Shown one piece after another: positions 38,101-47,703 of a DNA stretch of 64,000 nt. The DNA is from Apostichopus japonicus (Eukaryota; Echinodermata; Holothuroidea; Aspidochirotida; Stichopodidae), in contig NC_092579.1 of assembly GCF_037975245.1 (NCBI RefSeq), positions 6,945,001-7,009,000 of the forward strand, given 5' to 3'. The notes under the pieces were generated by a model that had not been told where the DNA came from, made no database searches, and worked only from the letters and a program-made list of their open reading frames with translations. How positions within the stretch are numbered: position 1 is the stretch's first letter; every line of letters starts with the position of its first letter. The position numbers and the translations under genes are program-made.

Positions 38101-39027
38101 ATAAACCAGTAATTCTATTCAAGAGGGGGCAGTTTTAACAAGTGTTTTCAGCTTAAATGGAGTAACATACAGGATCTCAGTCCAAGAGGGAGCAATTCTA
38201 GCAATTGTTTGCAGTTTAAATGGAGTAATGTACAGGATCTCAAACTTCAGCAGCAATATGTGCAAAGATTACTTTTAATAAGAAGGCTGGTTCTATTCAA
38301 CAATTCGTAGCAGAGATTGAAAACAGATTTCAGCAATGATATTCAGTTTTTCACTTTTCTATATAACAAGAATAAGTTTTGTTATGAATTGAACATTTTC
38401 ACCAAGTTCAGCATTTTTCTTAGTTTTCTCTTTCAGTAATTAAAGCCCCTTTTTGGTTTCTTTGTAGGTACGGAAGCCTGGGTCAATAACCTGAAATGGT
38501 CTGGCCTGTCTACCTGGAATGCTACTCAGTGGCAATCTGTCAAAGTAAACGAACAGAGAACCGGTTTCTATAAAACCTTCAAGAATTTTTCGTTCTTCTG
38601 GATCCTCAAAGCAGGTCACATGGTAAGTCCATGACTGTGATCTTACTTTGGTAGTTTTTTGAATTATTGAATTGACAAAGAACAGTGATATTGACATGTG
38701 GACACCTACCCTGCTAATGACACTAGGTGACACTAAAACAAGCTTTCCATAGCCCTCCAGTGAAATTTCTCCACAACCGTTCTGTATATATCTGTGCACC
38801 TTATTTGTCATTATATGTATCATTAGTATGGTAGGTTGTCACATAGTCTTGCATTATACTGTTACATCTGTTATAATTGCTGATATAGGGAGTTCATTGA
38901 ATGGAGGTTTGAAGAATTCTAATTTGACATGAAATGTTTTTTTTTTTTGGCCCTCCAGGTGCCCGCTGATGCAGGGGAAACTGCATTAAAAATGGTGGAA
39001 ATGGTCATTGCAAAAGGCAAACTTTAG
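27217..39027 (+). CDS. SCPEP1: Retinoid-inducible serine carboxypeptidase-like protein, complete, 14 exons
   Basis: Exons: 27217-27262, 28602-28738, 29695-29784, 29987-30142, 30529-30603, 31204-31276, 32217-32254, 32988-33116, 35010-35103, 35659-35772, 36316-36378, 37430-37507, 38468-38622 and 38959-39027. All junctions are GT-AG with matching phases, giving 438 aa (human SCPEP1 452). Peptidase family S10, alpha/beta hydrolase fold. A signal peptide covers about residues 1-21. The oxyanion motif GGPGGS is at 62-67, and the catalytic Ser153 lies in TESYGGK. Asp358 in GQLDL and His415 in KAGHM complete the triad. Six Asn-X-Ser/Thr sequons fit a glycosylated secretory or lysosomal protein. S10 enzymes remove C-terminal residues from peptides; the mammalian protein's physiological substrates are poorly defined. 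A conserved WWLYY-like block (FWWLY) and WISPID mark it as the SCPEP1 clade rather than cathepsin A. Introns carry two TTAA elements, one hAT MITE, a 1.3-kb minisatellite and a duplicated acceptor. Confidence 0.96.
27938..28249 (+). pseudogene. Unidentified coding-like relic in SCPEP1 intron 1
   Basis: An open stretch of about 100 codons ends at TGA 28247-28249. It reads SDHVAIDPIFTIDPEPPHEK, then a Leu/Glu-rich possible coiled coil (NNAELSEEVRRLTVDNKQVK). Composition is protein-like, unlike the surrounding intron. No start codon in context, no splice sites assigned, and upstream sequence (27770-27937) looks like frame-shifted continuation. Likely a fragment of a mobile-element or retrocopy gene; family not recognised. 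Confidence 0.4.
28602..28738 (+). CDS. SCPEP1: SCPEP1 exon 2
   Basis: Acceptor cttccag|tc and donor ttgcag|gtatga. Encodes LPNVKCDPNEDWGYVDVRPG and AHMFWWLYSTTADPSTNPPL, ending IIWLQ, the lead-in to the oxyanion loop. Confidence 0.95.
28825..29181. mobile_element. TTAA-flanked MITE (element G)
   Basis: Ends AGGGTGTGAAGACTC and GGGCAAGTCTTCCATGCCT, flanked by TTAA at 28821-28824 and 29182-29185. It is an inverted-orientation relative of element H, with matching inner sequence such as 'ggacatctcaggtctag' and 'gtatcacgttccattactgt'. No coding capacity. Confidence 0.85.
29695..29784 (+). CDS. SCPEP1: SCPEP1 exon 3 (oxyanion motif)
   Basis: Acceptor ttcacag|ggt and donor acctgg|gtaatt. Encodes GGPGGSSVGFGNFAEIGPLD followed by VNLKNRSTTW, with one N-glycosylation sequon. 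Confidence 0.96.
29987..30142 (+). CDS. SCPEP1: SCPEP1 exon 4
   Basis: Acceptor cttgtag|ctt and donor tttcag|gtaaga. Encodes LQKASLLFIDNPVGSGYSYV, then NDDAYTTNVTGIANDLMTLL and KTFLQKQPSFQ. DNPVG-GYSY is an S10 family signature. Confidence 0.96.
30383..30538 (+). repeat. 84-bp tandem duplication containing a 3' splice site
   Basis: 'ctgtccaggatgtccct' at about 30438-30454 and 'ttgtccaggatgtccct' at about 30522-30538 are offset by exactly 84 bp. The sequences before both also match ('ttagtgtatatgcgtcagtt' versus 'tataagtgtatccagcgtca'). The second copy is the real acceptor of exon 5. Confidence 0.9.
30529..30603 (+). CDS. SCPEP1: SCPEP1 exon 5 (catalytic Ser)
   Basis: Acceptor tgtccag|gat and donor gtccag|gttaaa. 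Encodes DVPLWIFTESYGGKMTAAFS QKLVQ with the catalytic serine in ESYGG. Confidence 0.96.
31204..31276 (+). CDS. SCPEP1: SCPEP1 exon 6
   Basis: Acceptor tctatag|gca and donor aatag|gtaatt. Encodes AINSGEIKANFKGCALGDSW then ISPI. Confidence 0.96.
31299..31634. mobile_element. TTAA-flanked MITE (element H), inverted relative of G
   Basis: Ends AGGCATTGAAGACTCGC and GCGAGTCTTCACACCCT, flanked by TTAA (31295-31298 and 31635-31638). Starts only 22 bp after the exon 6 donor. Inner sequence is the reverse complement of element G with substitutions. Confidence 0.86.
32121..32190. repeat. AT microsatellite
   Basis: A run of alternating AT dinucleotides in SCPEP1 intron 6, ending about 30 bp before the exon 7 acceptor. 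Confidence 0.9.
32217..32254 (+). CDS. SCPEP1: SCPEP1 exon 7 (38-bp micro-exon)
   Basis: Acceptor tatcag|att and donor cacaca|gtgagt. Encodes DSLLSWGPYLYHT across the junction. Very short, but phase and homology are exact. Confidence 0.93.
32988..33116 (+). CDS. SCPEP1: SCPEP1 exon 8
   Basis: Acceptor cgttatag|tct and donor gaggag|gtgagt. Encodes SLVDKPGLSQVNAGAQKAKQ, LLDEGQYAEATTEFGILEDI and IEE. Confidence 0.95.
33183..34503. repeat. 16-bp minisatellite in SCPEP1 intron 8
   Basis: About 1.3 kb of the unit 'tatgtctgttggtaga' or 'tatgtctgttgatagata' with variants and higher-order duplications of about 100-180 bp. It begins 67 bp after the exon 8 donor but does not include it. Long frames on either strand here are repeat translations. 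Confidence 0.95.
35010..35103 (+). CDS. SCPEP1: SCPEP1 exon 9
   Basis: Acceptor cctaaag|gtc and donor tttg|gtaaat. Encodes VTDGVNVYNILQFDQEGLQS then RKHHKQGFKLF. Confidence 0.93.
35659..35772 (+). CDS. SCPEP1: SCPEP1 exon 10
   Basis: Acceptor attgcag|atc and donor gggag|gtctgt. Encodes RLYNRHVGVYYANDDLSELM then NGPIKKKLGIPENVTWG, with a sequon NVT. The LMNGPIKKKL block is highly conserved with the human enzyme. Confidence 0.95.
36316..36378 (+). CDS. SCPEP1: SCPEP1 exon 11
   Basis: Acceptor tttcag|gcc and donor cattg|gtgagt. Encodes QSENVFAKQAVDFMKSVQDI. Confidence 0.94.
36714..36775 (+). repeat. Truncated tRNA-Thr-like fragment
   Basis: GGACAGG and CCTGTTC can pair as an acceptor stem. 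The anticodon loop reads CTTGTAA (TGT) and the B-box-like GGTTGGAATCC follows. At 62 bases it is too short for a tRNA; probably a SINE remnant. It lies just before element D. Confidence 0.5.
36796..37111. mobile_element. hAT-like MITE (element D)
   Basis: Left tip CAGGCGCGTAGCC and right tip GGATATGTACCTG are imperfect inverted repeats. The 8-bp direct repeat TTCTTAGT flanks both sides (36788-36795 and 37112-37119). A G-run/C-run palindrome follows the left tip and the B/C/D block lies at 36925-37033. In SCPEP1 intron 11. Confidence 0.8.
37430..37507 (+). CDS. SCPEP1: SCPEP1 exon 12 (catalytic Asp)
   Basis: Acceptor attccag|tg and donor atcg|gtgagt. Encodes DDLISNTSLEVVVYSGQLDL then IVDSI. 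The Asp of GQLDL aligns with the catalytic Asp of the family. Confidence 0.96.
37816..37882 (+). repeat. tRNA-like fragment
   Basis: GGAGTG and CACTCC can pair as an acceptor stem. 'tggtggtgaaatggc' resembles an A box and GGGTTTGAGTCC a B box. Likely a SINE head in SCPEP1 intron 12. Confidence 0.45.
38468..38622 (+). CDS. SCPEP1: SCPEP1 exon 13 (catalytic His)
   Basis: Acceptor tttgtag|gta and donor acatg|gtaagt. Encodes TEAWVNNLKWSGLSTWNATQ, WQSVKVNEQRTGFYKTFKNF and SFFWILKAGHM; the His of AGHM completes the triad. Confidence 0.96.
38959..39027 (+). CDS. SCPEP1: SCPEP1 exon 14
   Basis: Acceptor cctccag|gtg. Encodes VPADAGETALKMVEMVIAKG KL, then TAG at 39025-39027. Confidence 0.95.
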   Translation: MPADAGETALKMVEMVIAKGKL

Positions 39028-41089
39028 TAAACCCTTGGGAGGCTTGGAAGATGATAATGGAGGCTTGGATGACGAGGTAATAAGACTATAACGATGAACA
39101 AACGATGGTGAAATATATCACCAAACGTACGCTTCAAAACTCAGATGAGGAGGGGACACCAGTATCGTAAAGTGTAATTTAGTAGTGTCACTAGGAATTT
39201 AAAACTCTTAGCTTTTCTTTTCATGGTTTTTGGTTGAAAGTAAACAGTTGCATCAAAGTCATGCAGTATAAGGTATTGTTAAATACATTATTATTGGTTC
39301 ATTTGTTGAGGACGTTCAAATTATACCATCGTAAAATGGTCTATGGCGTGTACACTAAAAGAAACCATAAATTAAAGTTTGTCAGGTTGTTGTCAGAGAA
39401 AATGACTAGCTCATGCACTTTTAGATCTGTAACAGAATGATCCTGTTTTGATGGTAGTGACCCCTTTGTTCAGGTGATGTGGTTTTCGTATAGGACACGA
39501 TGGTATCATACCGGCAAACAGCGAGTCTCGCCTTGTGATATCGTCTCCAAAACCCACATGCAAAAATCCTTGAACTGGTACAACAGAGATAAGCAGGGCT
39601 GAGTTATGTCCGACTTTGGAACGTATTTAAAATGTCCAAATATAGTTTTCTTGTCTTTTTTTGTGGAAATCACCAGGCTGACTTTTTTGTGGTTGGGGGG
39701 GGGGGGTCTTTAGCCAGTTGCAGTATAGAGTACGAGACTAAGTTTAATCTCCCTCTGTGGCAATAGTGATGATCCATAATAAGGGAAGATTAATGGAGAT
39801 CCGACTACTGCTGGTCGAAACAATCTTTCTGAATAGAATAAATAATCAATTAGGCGTTAACAGTGTTGTTATCTGGTCTTATCTTTATTTCACTTCTGTT
39901 GACAGGGGCATGAGGCTGCAATAATTGGTATGAAATATTAACTGCAATTGTTATAAAAATAATGGATAGTTTTCTACTTTGTGTAGTTTGTAAGAATTCT
40001 TTCATCATGATTTCTAAAGACTGGATTGTATTGTTAACATATTTTTTCAAGACCTTAGCACCTTTGTGTGCAACTCCGGATAAAACAGCACTATTATGAA
40101 TCAAGATGTCTTATGAATCAAGATATAAGTGTGAGGTTAGGGGGAGGAGACATGGATCATAAATTTATTGCAGTATTTCCTGCACGTAGTAGCTGTCAGG
40201 AAAAAGAATGAATTATCATGCTCTATTAAGCTAAATCTTTTACAACTTCAAATTGATAACGATCATCTCTACCTCACTTTCATTGCTTCTTAGAAAACTT
40301 TCTTAAACTTAAAATGGAATGATTAAAAAAAAAAATCCCAGAAATATCCACTTTTAATGTCATCAGGGTAATGTTAATTATATTTTTTTTGGGATTTTAA
40401 CTGATAAATATATAATTTTGCAGAAATCTTACTAAAATGCCTTTCATGCTTATTAATAATCAATGCAATGTTTGATTTAATTTGCTTTATGTCTGGGGCT
40501 GACTTCTGTGTCCTGACCAGATCCTAGCATATTGCCAATCTTTAATGGCAGTGGAAACCTTCCTACCCATCTGCCACCCCTCCTATCCCCCTCCCCCAAG
40601 CATACACATCTTGAAAGATGCCAAGGGGTGGGTTTCAACACAAGACCAAATCTTTGACATGTAGTTGTGTCATGGAAAAGTAGCAAGCTTCAATTTTTTT
40701 TCGCTTTTTGCCCCAAAAATTGAGAACATCCTTCTCTTATCTGCCATTAACACTTCATTAACATAATACCTTGTGAATATTGTCACACCAGAAAATTAGC
40801 TATACATTGCAGGTTGATTTATGAAATATTAATCAAACAATTAATGAGAAGAAACAAAGAAATCCTCCAATTAAAGACTGAATAACTTTAGAAATTGTTG
40901 GAGATGCCTGGTTCAGAACACTGCATAATTCAAGGCACAGAAAATCCTACTGAACAAGGAAAAATTCAGGCAGATCTGAAAATCCCTGGATTGAAAATAA
41001 TTTGTTGTTAATAGAAGTCAAAACAGAAAGAACTTGGTGGGAGATTACTGAAAACAAAGTTACTCCGAAGAAATCGACAAAAACAGGAT
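39028..41089 (+). other. SCPEP1 3' UTR and intergenic DNA
   Basis: No coding sequence seen. AATAAA at 39837-39842 is the clearest candidate poly(A) signal for SCPEP1, about 0.8 kb after the stop; others exist in this AT-rich DNA. A G-run lies at 39696-39708 and a pyrimidine-rich stretch at 40560-40600. Confidence 0.5.
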
Positions 41090-42595
41090 TTATAAGACAA
41101 ATTTATTTATTCTATTCAAATACGGACCTATCCTGTAAGGAATTGAGAACATGCCATACAAAGTACAGAGACAGCCATTATGAGGCACTTGAATGTTTAA
41201 ATATTTCTGTTCTTCGATTGCCTTTTCAAGGCTTAAGCAACTACATATTGAGATACGGAAAATACTACGTGGACTTGACAGATAATTAACATCATCGTAT
41301 TTGACATTTTCTGAGACGTCGGTTCTGCTATGTATGGTACGATAGCAAGAATCTGAATAACCATATGAAGAATCTGAATATCCATATGAAGTATCTGAAT
41401 ATTCATATGAAGAATCTGAATATCCATATATAGAATCTGAATTTTCATATGAAGAATCTGAATATCCATATGAAGAATCTGAATATCCATATGAAGAATC
41501 TGAATATCCATATGAAGAATCTGAATATCCATATGAACAGTTCAACAGATTACTCGTTGCCATGGTATTGTTGCATAATTTGTGAGGATTCATTATGGAG
41601 GGCAAATAGTCAAATATGGAAGGTCTGGGTTTGATGTAGTGGTAAATATCAAACCAACAGAAATATAAATCCAAACAAGAGATAACCTTGCTACCATTAC
41701 CATGACGATTACAACTATCATTAAATATCTTGGAAGGAAGATTTCCTCGGGATGAACAGACTTTATTCAGCAGGTGAACAGTGTAGATGAATGACTTGAA
41801 ATTACAGCTGTTATATAATGCTGCTGTATTGGAACTAACATTAAGAGCTCTACTCAAGATGATTCCACAGAGGCAGTCTGTGGTTAGGATGTCATAAGAC
41901 GACCTAAGGATGTCATAAGACGACCTAAGGAGGTCATAAGACGACCTAAGGAGGTCATAAGACGACCTAAGGAGGTCATAAGAAGATCTAAGGAGGTCAT
42001 CAAAAACCATTCCTGTACAATCAAGAGACAATTGAAGATATATTTGGACCTCGAAACAGCACCTTGAAAGATGACTGATTGAAAAGATAATTTGTCCAAG
42101 AAGGACTGATTCTCTTAAAATTAATGGACAATGGCTGAAAAGCTTTGCAGTTTCCTGAAATTTCTTTTGTGAAATGGAAGCCATGAAATACACCACCCAG
42201 AATACCTGTAATAAATTAATTAGAACATAGCTTAACGGTGGAAAGTTAACCCTTTGAGCAAATACCAAACCAGAAGGACAAACATTCAAGATGTAATGAA
42301 AATATTGACTAAGATCGTAACGACGACCCCAAACGCATGCAGACATTTTAATAGACTTATGGGTCATTCTAACGAAAAAACGAAAACCTGGATTAGTGAC
42401 GAAAAGACATTGATAAGCAGCAACAAGATGTGATGTATAAACAGAGTACATCGTACGTGATCCGTACGATGATGATAAACAGTTGTACCTTAATGCTTCC
42501 TTCATCTTATTATGAGGATCCTTGATGGAAGCAAATGCTATTAGAAGTAATTCACTTGGATTATTCCAGTAAAGAATTATCCAAACACAAAGCAA
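41090..42595 (-). CDS. Orphan 501-codon ORF with two 7-residue repeat blocks
   Basis: An uninterrupted frame starts at ATG 42595 and stops at TAA 41090-41092, on the same strand as EIF3B and 0.8 kb beyond its stop. Two unrelated 21-bp minisatellites lie in frame and encode 7-residue repeats: about five copies of SSYDLLR and about ten copies of SSYGYSD-type units. The N-terminus is hydrophobic (MLCVWIILYW). No domain recognised. Composition rich in Ser, Leu, Tyr, Phe, Cys and His and poor in Glu, Ala and Gly looks atypical for a conserved protein. AATAAA motifs on the minus strand overlap its last codons (41102-41111). No AATAAA was noticed between it and the EIF3B stop. It could therefore be a reading frame inside a long EIF3B 3' UTR, a young gene, or a chance frame kept open by repeats. 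Confidence 0.35.
   Translation of the reverse strand: MLCVWIILYWNNPSELLLIAFASIKDPHNKMKEALRYNCLSSSYGSRTMYSVYTSHLVAAYQCLFVTNPGFRFFVRMTHKSIKMSACVWGRRYDLSQYFHYILNVCPSGLVFAQRVNFPPLSYVLINLLQVFWVVYFMASISQKKFQETAKLFSHCPLILRESVLLGQIIFSISHLSRCCFEVQIYLQLSLDCTGMVFDDLLRSSYDLLRSSYDLLRSSYDLLRSSYDILRSSYDILTTDCLCGIILSRALNVSSNTAALYNSCNFKSFIYTVHLLNKVCSSRGNLPSKIFNDSCNRHGNGSKVISCLDLYFCWFDIYHYIKPRPSIFDYLPSIMNPHKLCNNTMATSNLLNCSYGYSDSSYGYSDSSYGYSDSSYGYSDSSYENSDSIYGYSDSSYEYSDTSYGYSDSSYGYSDSCYRTIHSRTDVSENVKYDDVNYLSSPRSIFRISICSCLSLEKAIEEQKYLNIQVPHNGCLCTLYGMFSIPYRIGPYLNRINKFVL
41347..41540 (-). repeat. 21-bp minisatellite 1 (SSYGYSD frame)
   Basis: Plus-strand unit 'gaatctgaatatccatatga' plus one base, repeated about nine to ten times with few substitutions. 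Confidence 0.95.
41890..42002 (-). repeat. 21-bp minisatellite 2 (SSYDLLR frame)
   Basis: Plus-strand unit 'gacgacctaaggaggtcata' plus one base, about five copies. Unrelated in sequence to the 21-bp array at 41347-41540 but identical in period. Confidence 0.95.
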
Positions 42596-43409
42596 TTGAA
42601 ACTGCTTACTTAAACAAAGAGGTTAACCTCTTTTATAATCAATTCAAAGCTTAGAAATCAAAATTTAAAAACAAAAACCAAAAAAGTTCTTAAGCCAACT
42701 AGAAGGATGAGGCACCTGTTTCAAATGTTGCAAGTAAATATAATAAAAATGAACTGCTGAACCCAGGATTAGTGGTGTACAGCCTGAGAACAGCTGCTGA
42801 ACCCAAAAATGTTATTTGTAACCGGTGAACAGCTACTGAACCCAAGATTGGAGTTTGCTAGCCAGCAAATGGTTACTATATCCAAGATAATTTATAACCA
42901 GTGAACAGTTTTAATCTATCCAAGATAGGTGGTGGTCAGTAAACAGCTACTGAACCCGAGATTGGTGGTTGGTAGCCAGCAAACAGTTACTTTCTCCAAG
43001 AATAAGTTGTGGCCAGGGAACGGTTTCTCGATCCAATGTTAAGCTGGTTAGCTACTGAATCGTTTTACTCAGTCCAGGAATTAGTAGTAGCTGGTAAAAG
43101 GTTACTAAATCCAAGCTTTCTTTAATACAAAATTTGAGTTTCAAATAGCTATGATACTGAACGTTTTACTCAATTCAGGATTACTAGTAGCTTGTGAAAG
43201 GTTACAAAATCCGAAATTTTTTTAATACACAATGTGATAGCTTCAAATAGCTACGATGCTGCTACTGAAAGTTTAACTCAATCCAGTGCTAGTTGTAGCC
43301 GGTAATCGATTACTAACTCCAAGCTTCTTTAACACACCTTTTGAGAGTTTCAATAGCTACAATACTGCTCTTCCAGTAAATGTAGAGATAAATGGATTCC
43401 ACTTGAGGA
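42596..43409 (-). other. EIF3B 3' UTR candidate with degenerate repeats
   Basis: Directly downstream of the EIF3B stop. Variants of 'gaacagctactgaacccaag' and 'ggttactaaatccaagctt' recur about every 60-110 bp between 42770 and 43340, an old decayed tandem repeat. No AATAAA was seen on the minus strand here. Confidence 0.55.
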
Positions 43410-43522
43410 CTACTCGTACTCGAATTCATCAATTTCAGTGATTTCTTCACCAAGAAAGAATTCTACTTCTTCTTCGTCTTCTAGTTCTTCAAAGTTGCTA
43501 TCAAATCGATCAGTGTCCACCC
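43410..43522 (-). CDS. EIF3B: EIF3B exon 16
   Basis: Encodes [20 protein letters not shown] then [17 protein letters not shown] and TAG at 43410-43412. Acidic terminus as in animal eIF3b. Confidence 0.95.
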
Positions 43523-46500
43523 CTTTTAGAACAAAAAGAAATAAAAAGGAATTTAAATTAACTTGCATTATTTGGGAGATCAAAAAGACAACAGGAAGAA
43601 TGGAGGGGGGGGGGGAAGGGGGTGAGGGGCATATGCTGGAAACAGAGAATGATCTTTATATTAGAATAGAGAAATTCAGTTGCTGTTCTCACTAGAAGGT
43701 ATGTCTGTGTTGTTCCTATTCCTAACTTCATAACTTCATACGGGGTGTGACTGAGTAAATGCAACAGCTTAATTCTCCACGTAATGGTGAACACTATCAA
43801 ATTAGCTCACAATTTGTTAAAATATAAGCTCAAAGATACTCTTCATCGTATGACTTACCGCCTCTAAGATGCAGTCGTTCCTCCTTGAGACCCTTATAGG
43901 TCTCCTCCAAATATTCCTGGAGCGATTGGAAGTCAGTCAACATCTTCTGCCGCTTCTCAATTTGTTCCTAAAGGACGAAAATGAATGTGAAAGATATAAG
44001 ATATGGACAAAGAAAAGACCAACTGATAAAAGAGAGAGTTAAAAAAAAAAAAAAAACTAAGAAGGAGAGAAAACATTAATGCTGTTCATTTCATTTATCA
44101 ATCACAGAAATGCACCTGAAATCAACCTCAGATAGATGGTGGTGAGTTGGGCATGATTTGATCAGATTATGCAGACCCTTGATGTCAGTCAGATTGTCCT
44201 AGTCTAATACATAAAGGACTCAGATTGAAGTAATGGGGGGGGGGGGGGGTCTCCAGCATTTCGGCATAGGGCACCGTCATATTGGTGCTTGGGGGCATGA
44301 TCTGTACTGTTTACAGATGTCTGAATCGAAGTGACACAATCGCAAAGGAACGCACAAGCATGTAAAGACGTCAGATAAACTTGTATACAGACGCACTGGG
44401 TGATTGATTAGTGCACGATTCCACTAGTACATTTCGACTGAATGAAAAAGGTGCTTTAAATAATACAAATTAAAGTAGTTTGACTTGAAACATCAAAGAA
44501 ATGTTTCATCTCTTCTTCAACAAGTACAAACAATTAATGTACTACAATAAAAAATAAAAAAAACACCAGAAGCAAAAAGGGAAGTTTATGCCATAATTTC
44601 AACCTCCCTAATCTAACTATATTGAACCCATATAGATAAGGAAACTTCATTTTCTTTCGCTGAAATGTTGCCGTTAGCAGTCATGGGGAGGATCCAATAG
44701 GACTGTTCATCACATGTCATCTAGAATTATCGATTAATCTCACCTTTGATGCCTTAGTCAGGTTCTGACGATCCTTCAATTCAAATTGTTTAGTGTACAC
44801 CTTCATGTTCTTCTTGATTTCCTGTAAAACAAGTCAAACATGATCATATACATTAATCATTTACACAGCCGTGGCGACAGATTCACTATACTGATCTATG
44901 ATGTGCTGCTCATCACACATCTATGTGACATTCACTGATAATACATTTCTATGATTTGTCTCTCATAATGCATCTAACATATGCGACTATGTTGTGTCAC
45001 TTTTCAACTCAATTATTTTATGTTACTCATTACATATCTATGCTCTGGTTACTATTACATATCTATGATGTGTTACTCATTACACATCTATGCATTGTCC
45101 CTCATAACATATCTATGCTATGTTACACATTACACATCTATGCATTGTCCCTCATTACATATCTATGCTATGTTACTCATTACATATCTATGCTATGACA
45201 TATGAAAATGTATCTGTCATCCATGACACATCTATGCTGTATCACTCCCTTACACATCTATGCTGTGGCTACCATAACATATCTATGATGTGTCACTCAA
45301 TACATATCTATGCAATGTCACTCATTACATATCTATGCTATGTCACTCGTTACACATCTATGCTGTGACACTCATTACACAACCATGATATGACATACAT
45401 TACACATGTATATGTGTCACTCATTATGCCAATCTAACAACATCCCTTATTTGTCTCAAATCCCACATATACAATCAGAAGAGTAACCCCATCTCTTACT
45501 ATGGTTGGCTACGATTGAAAAAGAGTCCTGAATAACATTATCATATGTTAGCAATATTTACTCTTCCTCTGTTAGATATTTCAAGTTCCACTAAATCAAC
45601 AAAGAATGTTTCTGGAACGTCCCCCATTTTTCCTGCTTTGCAGCTGTGAGATGCAAATTTTACCTTGACTTGCTCCTTGTCCAGCAGGCTCTTAGGACGT
45701 GGGCGCCAGAGGAGTTGACAGAACTTTTCACGAGCACATTTCTGAAGCAGTTTTCCTTGGAAGTTCCACACCCAGAAGGCATTGTCGACCTATCAAAATG
45801 ATTCAATTTGTAAAATCATATCAATACAACATTCCAATTCTTCCAAAAAGAAGAGAAGTTAACTACAGCTGTTGTTAACAAGCTTTACACTGTTGCTTTA
45901 TGCTTATGTAATGTGTAAACGACTCACTGGTGACAAAAACCAATTCACTGATGACTTTGATTCAAGGATTACTACATTTCCGACTATTGTAACATGCTGC
46001 GATGCTACCACACAGAGAAATGCAAGCATACAGATGTCAAATCTTTACCTTACAGTGAATGAATATATATAAATATATATAAATGTTAAACAAAAATAAT
46101 ACAAAGAATTAAACAGAACAAAGAATAGAAAATCAACAGGACAAGGTAGAACAGTGGCAAGAATGATTGAAAAAAATGCAAATAGTGATACCAATTGTAA
46201 CGATAATTATTAAAACTCTAGAGAAAGTAAAATGAGGAACTTGTCTTCATAGGTCTCAAATGCTACACACCAGTTTCTCTAACTGTGAGCTGTGGATCTA
46301 GAGGAGATAACTAAACCAGTTCTCAGGGCAGGATAGCAATGTTGAACTTACGAGCTAAAAGGCTAACACCAATACACCTATGACATACGTGTACTGCATT
46401 ATGTACAAACTAGTTTACAACGAGAGATGAAAACATTCAACTAACGAGCAAATAGGCTAACACCAATACACCTATGACTTATGTATGTGTATGATGTATG

Positions 46501-47653
46501 TATATCCTTTCATGTTACAACAGTATGGAATATATTTAGTTTACTTGGAAGGCTCCTTTAAGTCTCTTACAGCTACCCTTTGGGGGTATTACCCATATTA
46601 TAGGCATACCCTCAGGTTTCTCACTACAGTTTCTCATACTCCATTGAAAAAGAACAAATACAGAAATAATATCTTACTTGATCTATTCAGATTTCTAATG
46701 TTACAAGTGATTCAACTTACTTTTACAAAGGATTCAACAATAATTTCAGAGAGAAGGAAGAGAATCAATCAATGGAAATCAACTTTCAATCATTTTTCTT
46801 CTTGGAGTGATCCAATCAAGATGATAAGTTTGTTGTAGGCAGCATAGCCAAACCAGGGCTTGATCCCTATGATGTACACTTGATCCCTATGATGTAAACT
46901 TGATCCCTATGATGTACAATTGATCCCTATGATGTACACTCTGCCCGACAACTAACGAAGTTCCCATCACATGATACTTCAGTACAGGCTTACACTGGGA
47001 GACTAACCTAAACTAAGCTAATTACTTATTGAAGTTGTACAATGGATACACCACTAAACTGTATTCAGATATTTATGTGACTATGTTCAACGAGTATTAA
47101 CCATAATCGTATATAACACCAGAAAATGTGGACAATAATTGATCCTGACCTTATGACTCCACCAGCTGACACCGGTCACCACGTAACGCCCCGATGGATC
47201 CCACTCTACGTCTGTGGCCATGAAATGTTCTCTGGAGTTCATAACCGTCATGTCATTGGTGTCAATGAACTCAAAGTAACCGTTCATGCTGTGGATTGAA
47301 TTAAAAATCGTTTAATGATGTGACCCCATGGGTTAAAACAGGCTTCATTTGTGTTCAGACAAAACCTTGTAACAAAACTACAAAGTATTACTCAAAACTA
47401 AGATTGCAATCAATCCAACTTAGACAGCTGCCGATAATGTGTATGTATATAGTTGTTACTCAGTTTCATGCGTTGAGACATCATCAGACTCTGATGACCA
47501 CTTAACGCATGAAACTCTGAGCAACAACAACTAGTATTCCACTAGTCTCAACGAATTTTCATCGATACTTCGTTCTGTCCACAGGCATAGAGCACTCTGC
47601 ACCAAGATAGATGCAACCCAACCAAACATATATATATATACATATAACCATAC

Positions 47654-47703
<50 letters not shown>

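Noticed and set aside
46485-46838. 117-codon plus-strand frame in EIF3B intron 12
   Set aside because: Random-looking composition, no recognised motif, and length within chance for an AT-rich intron.
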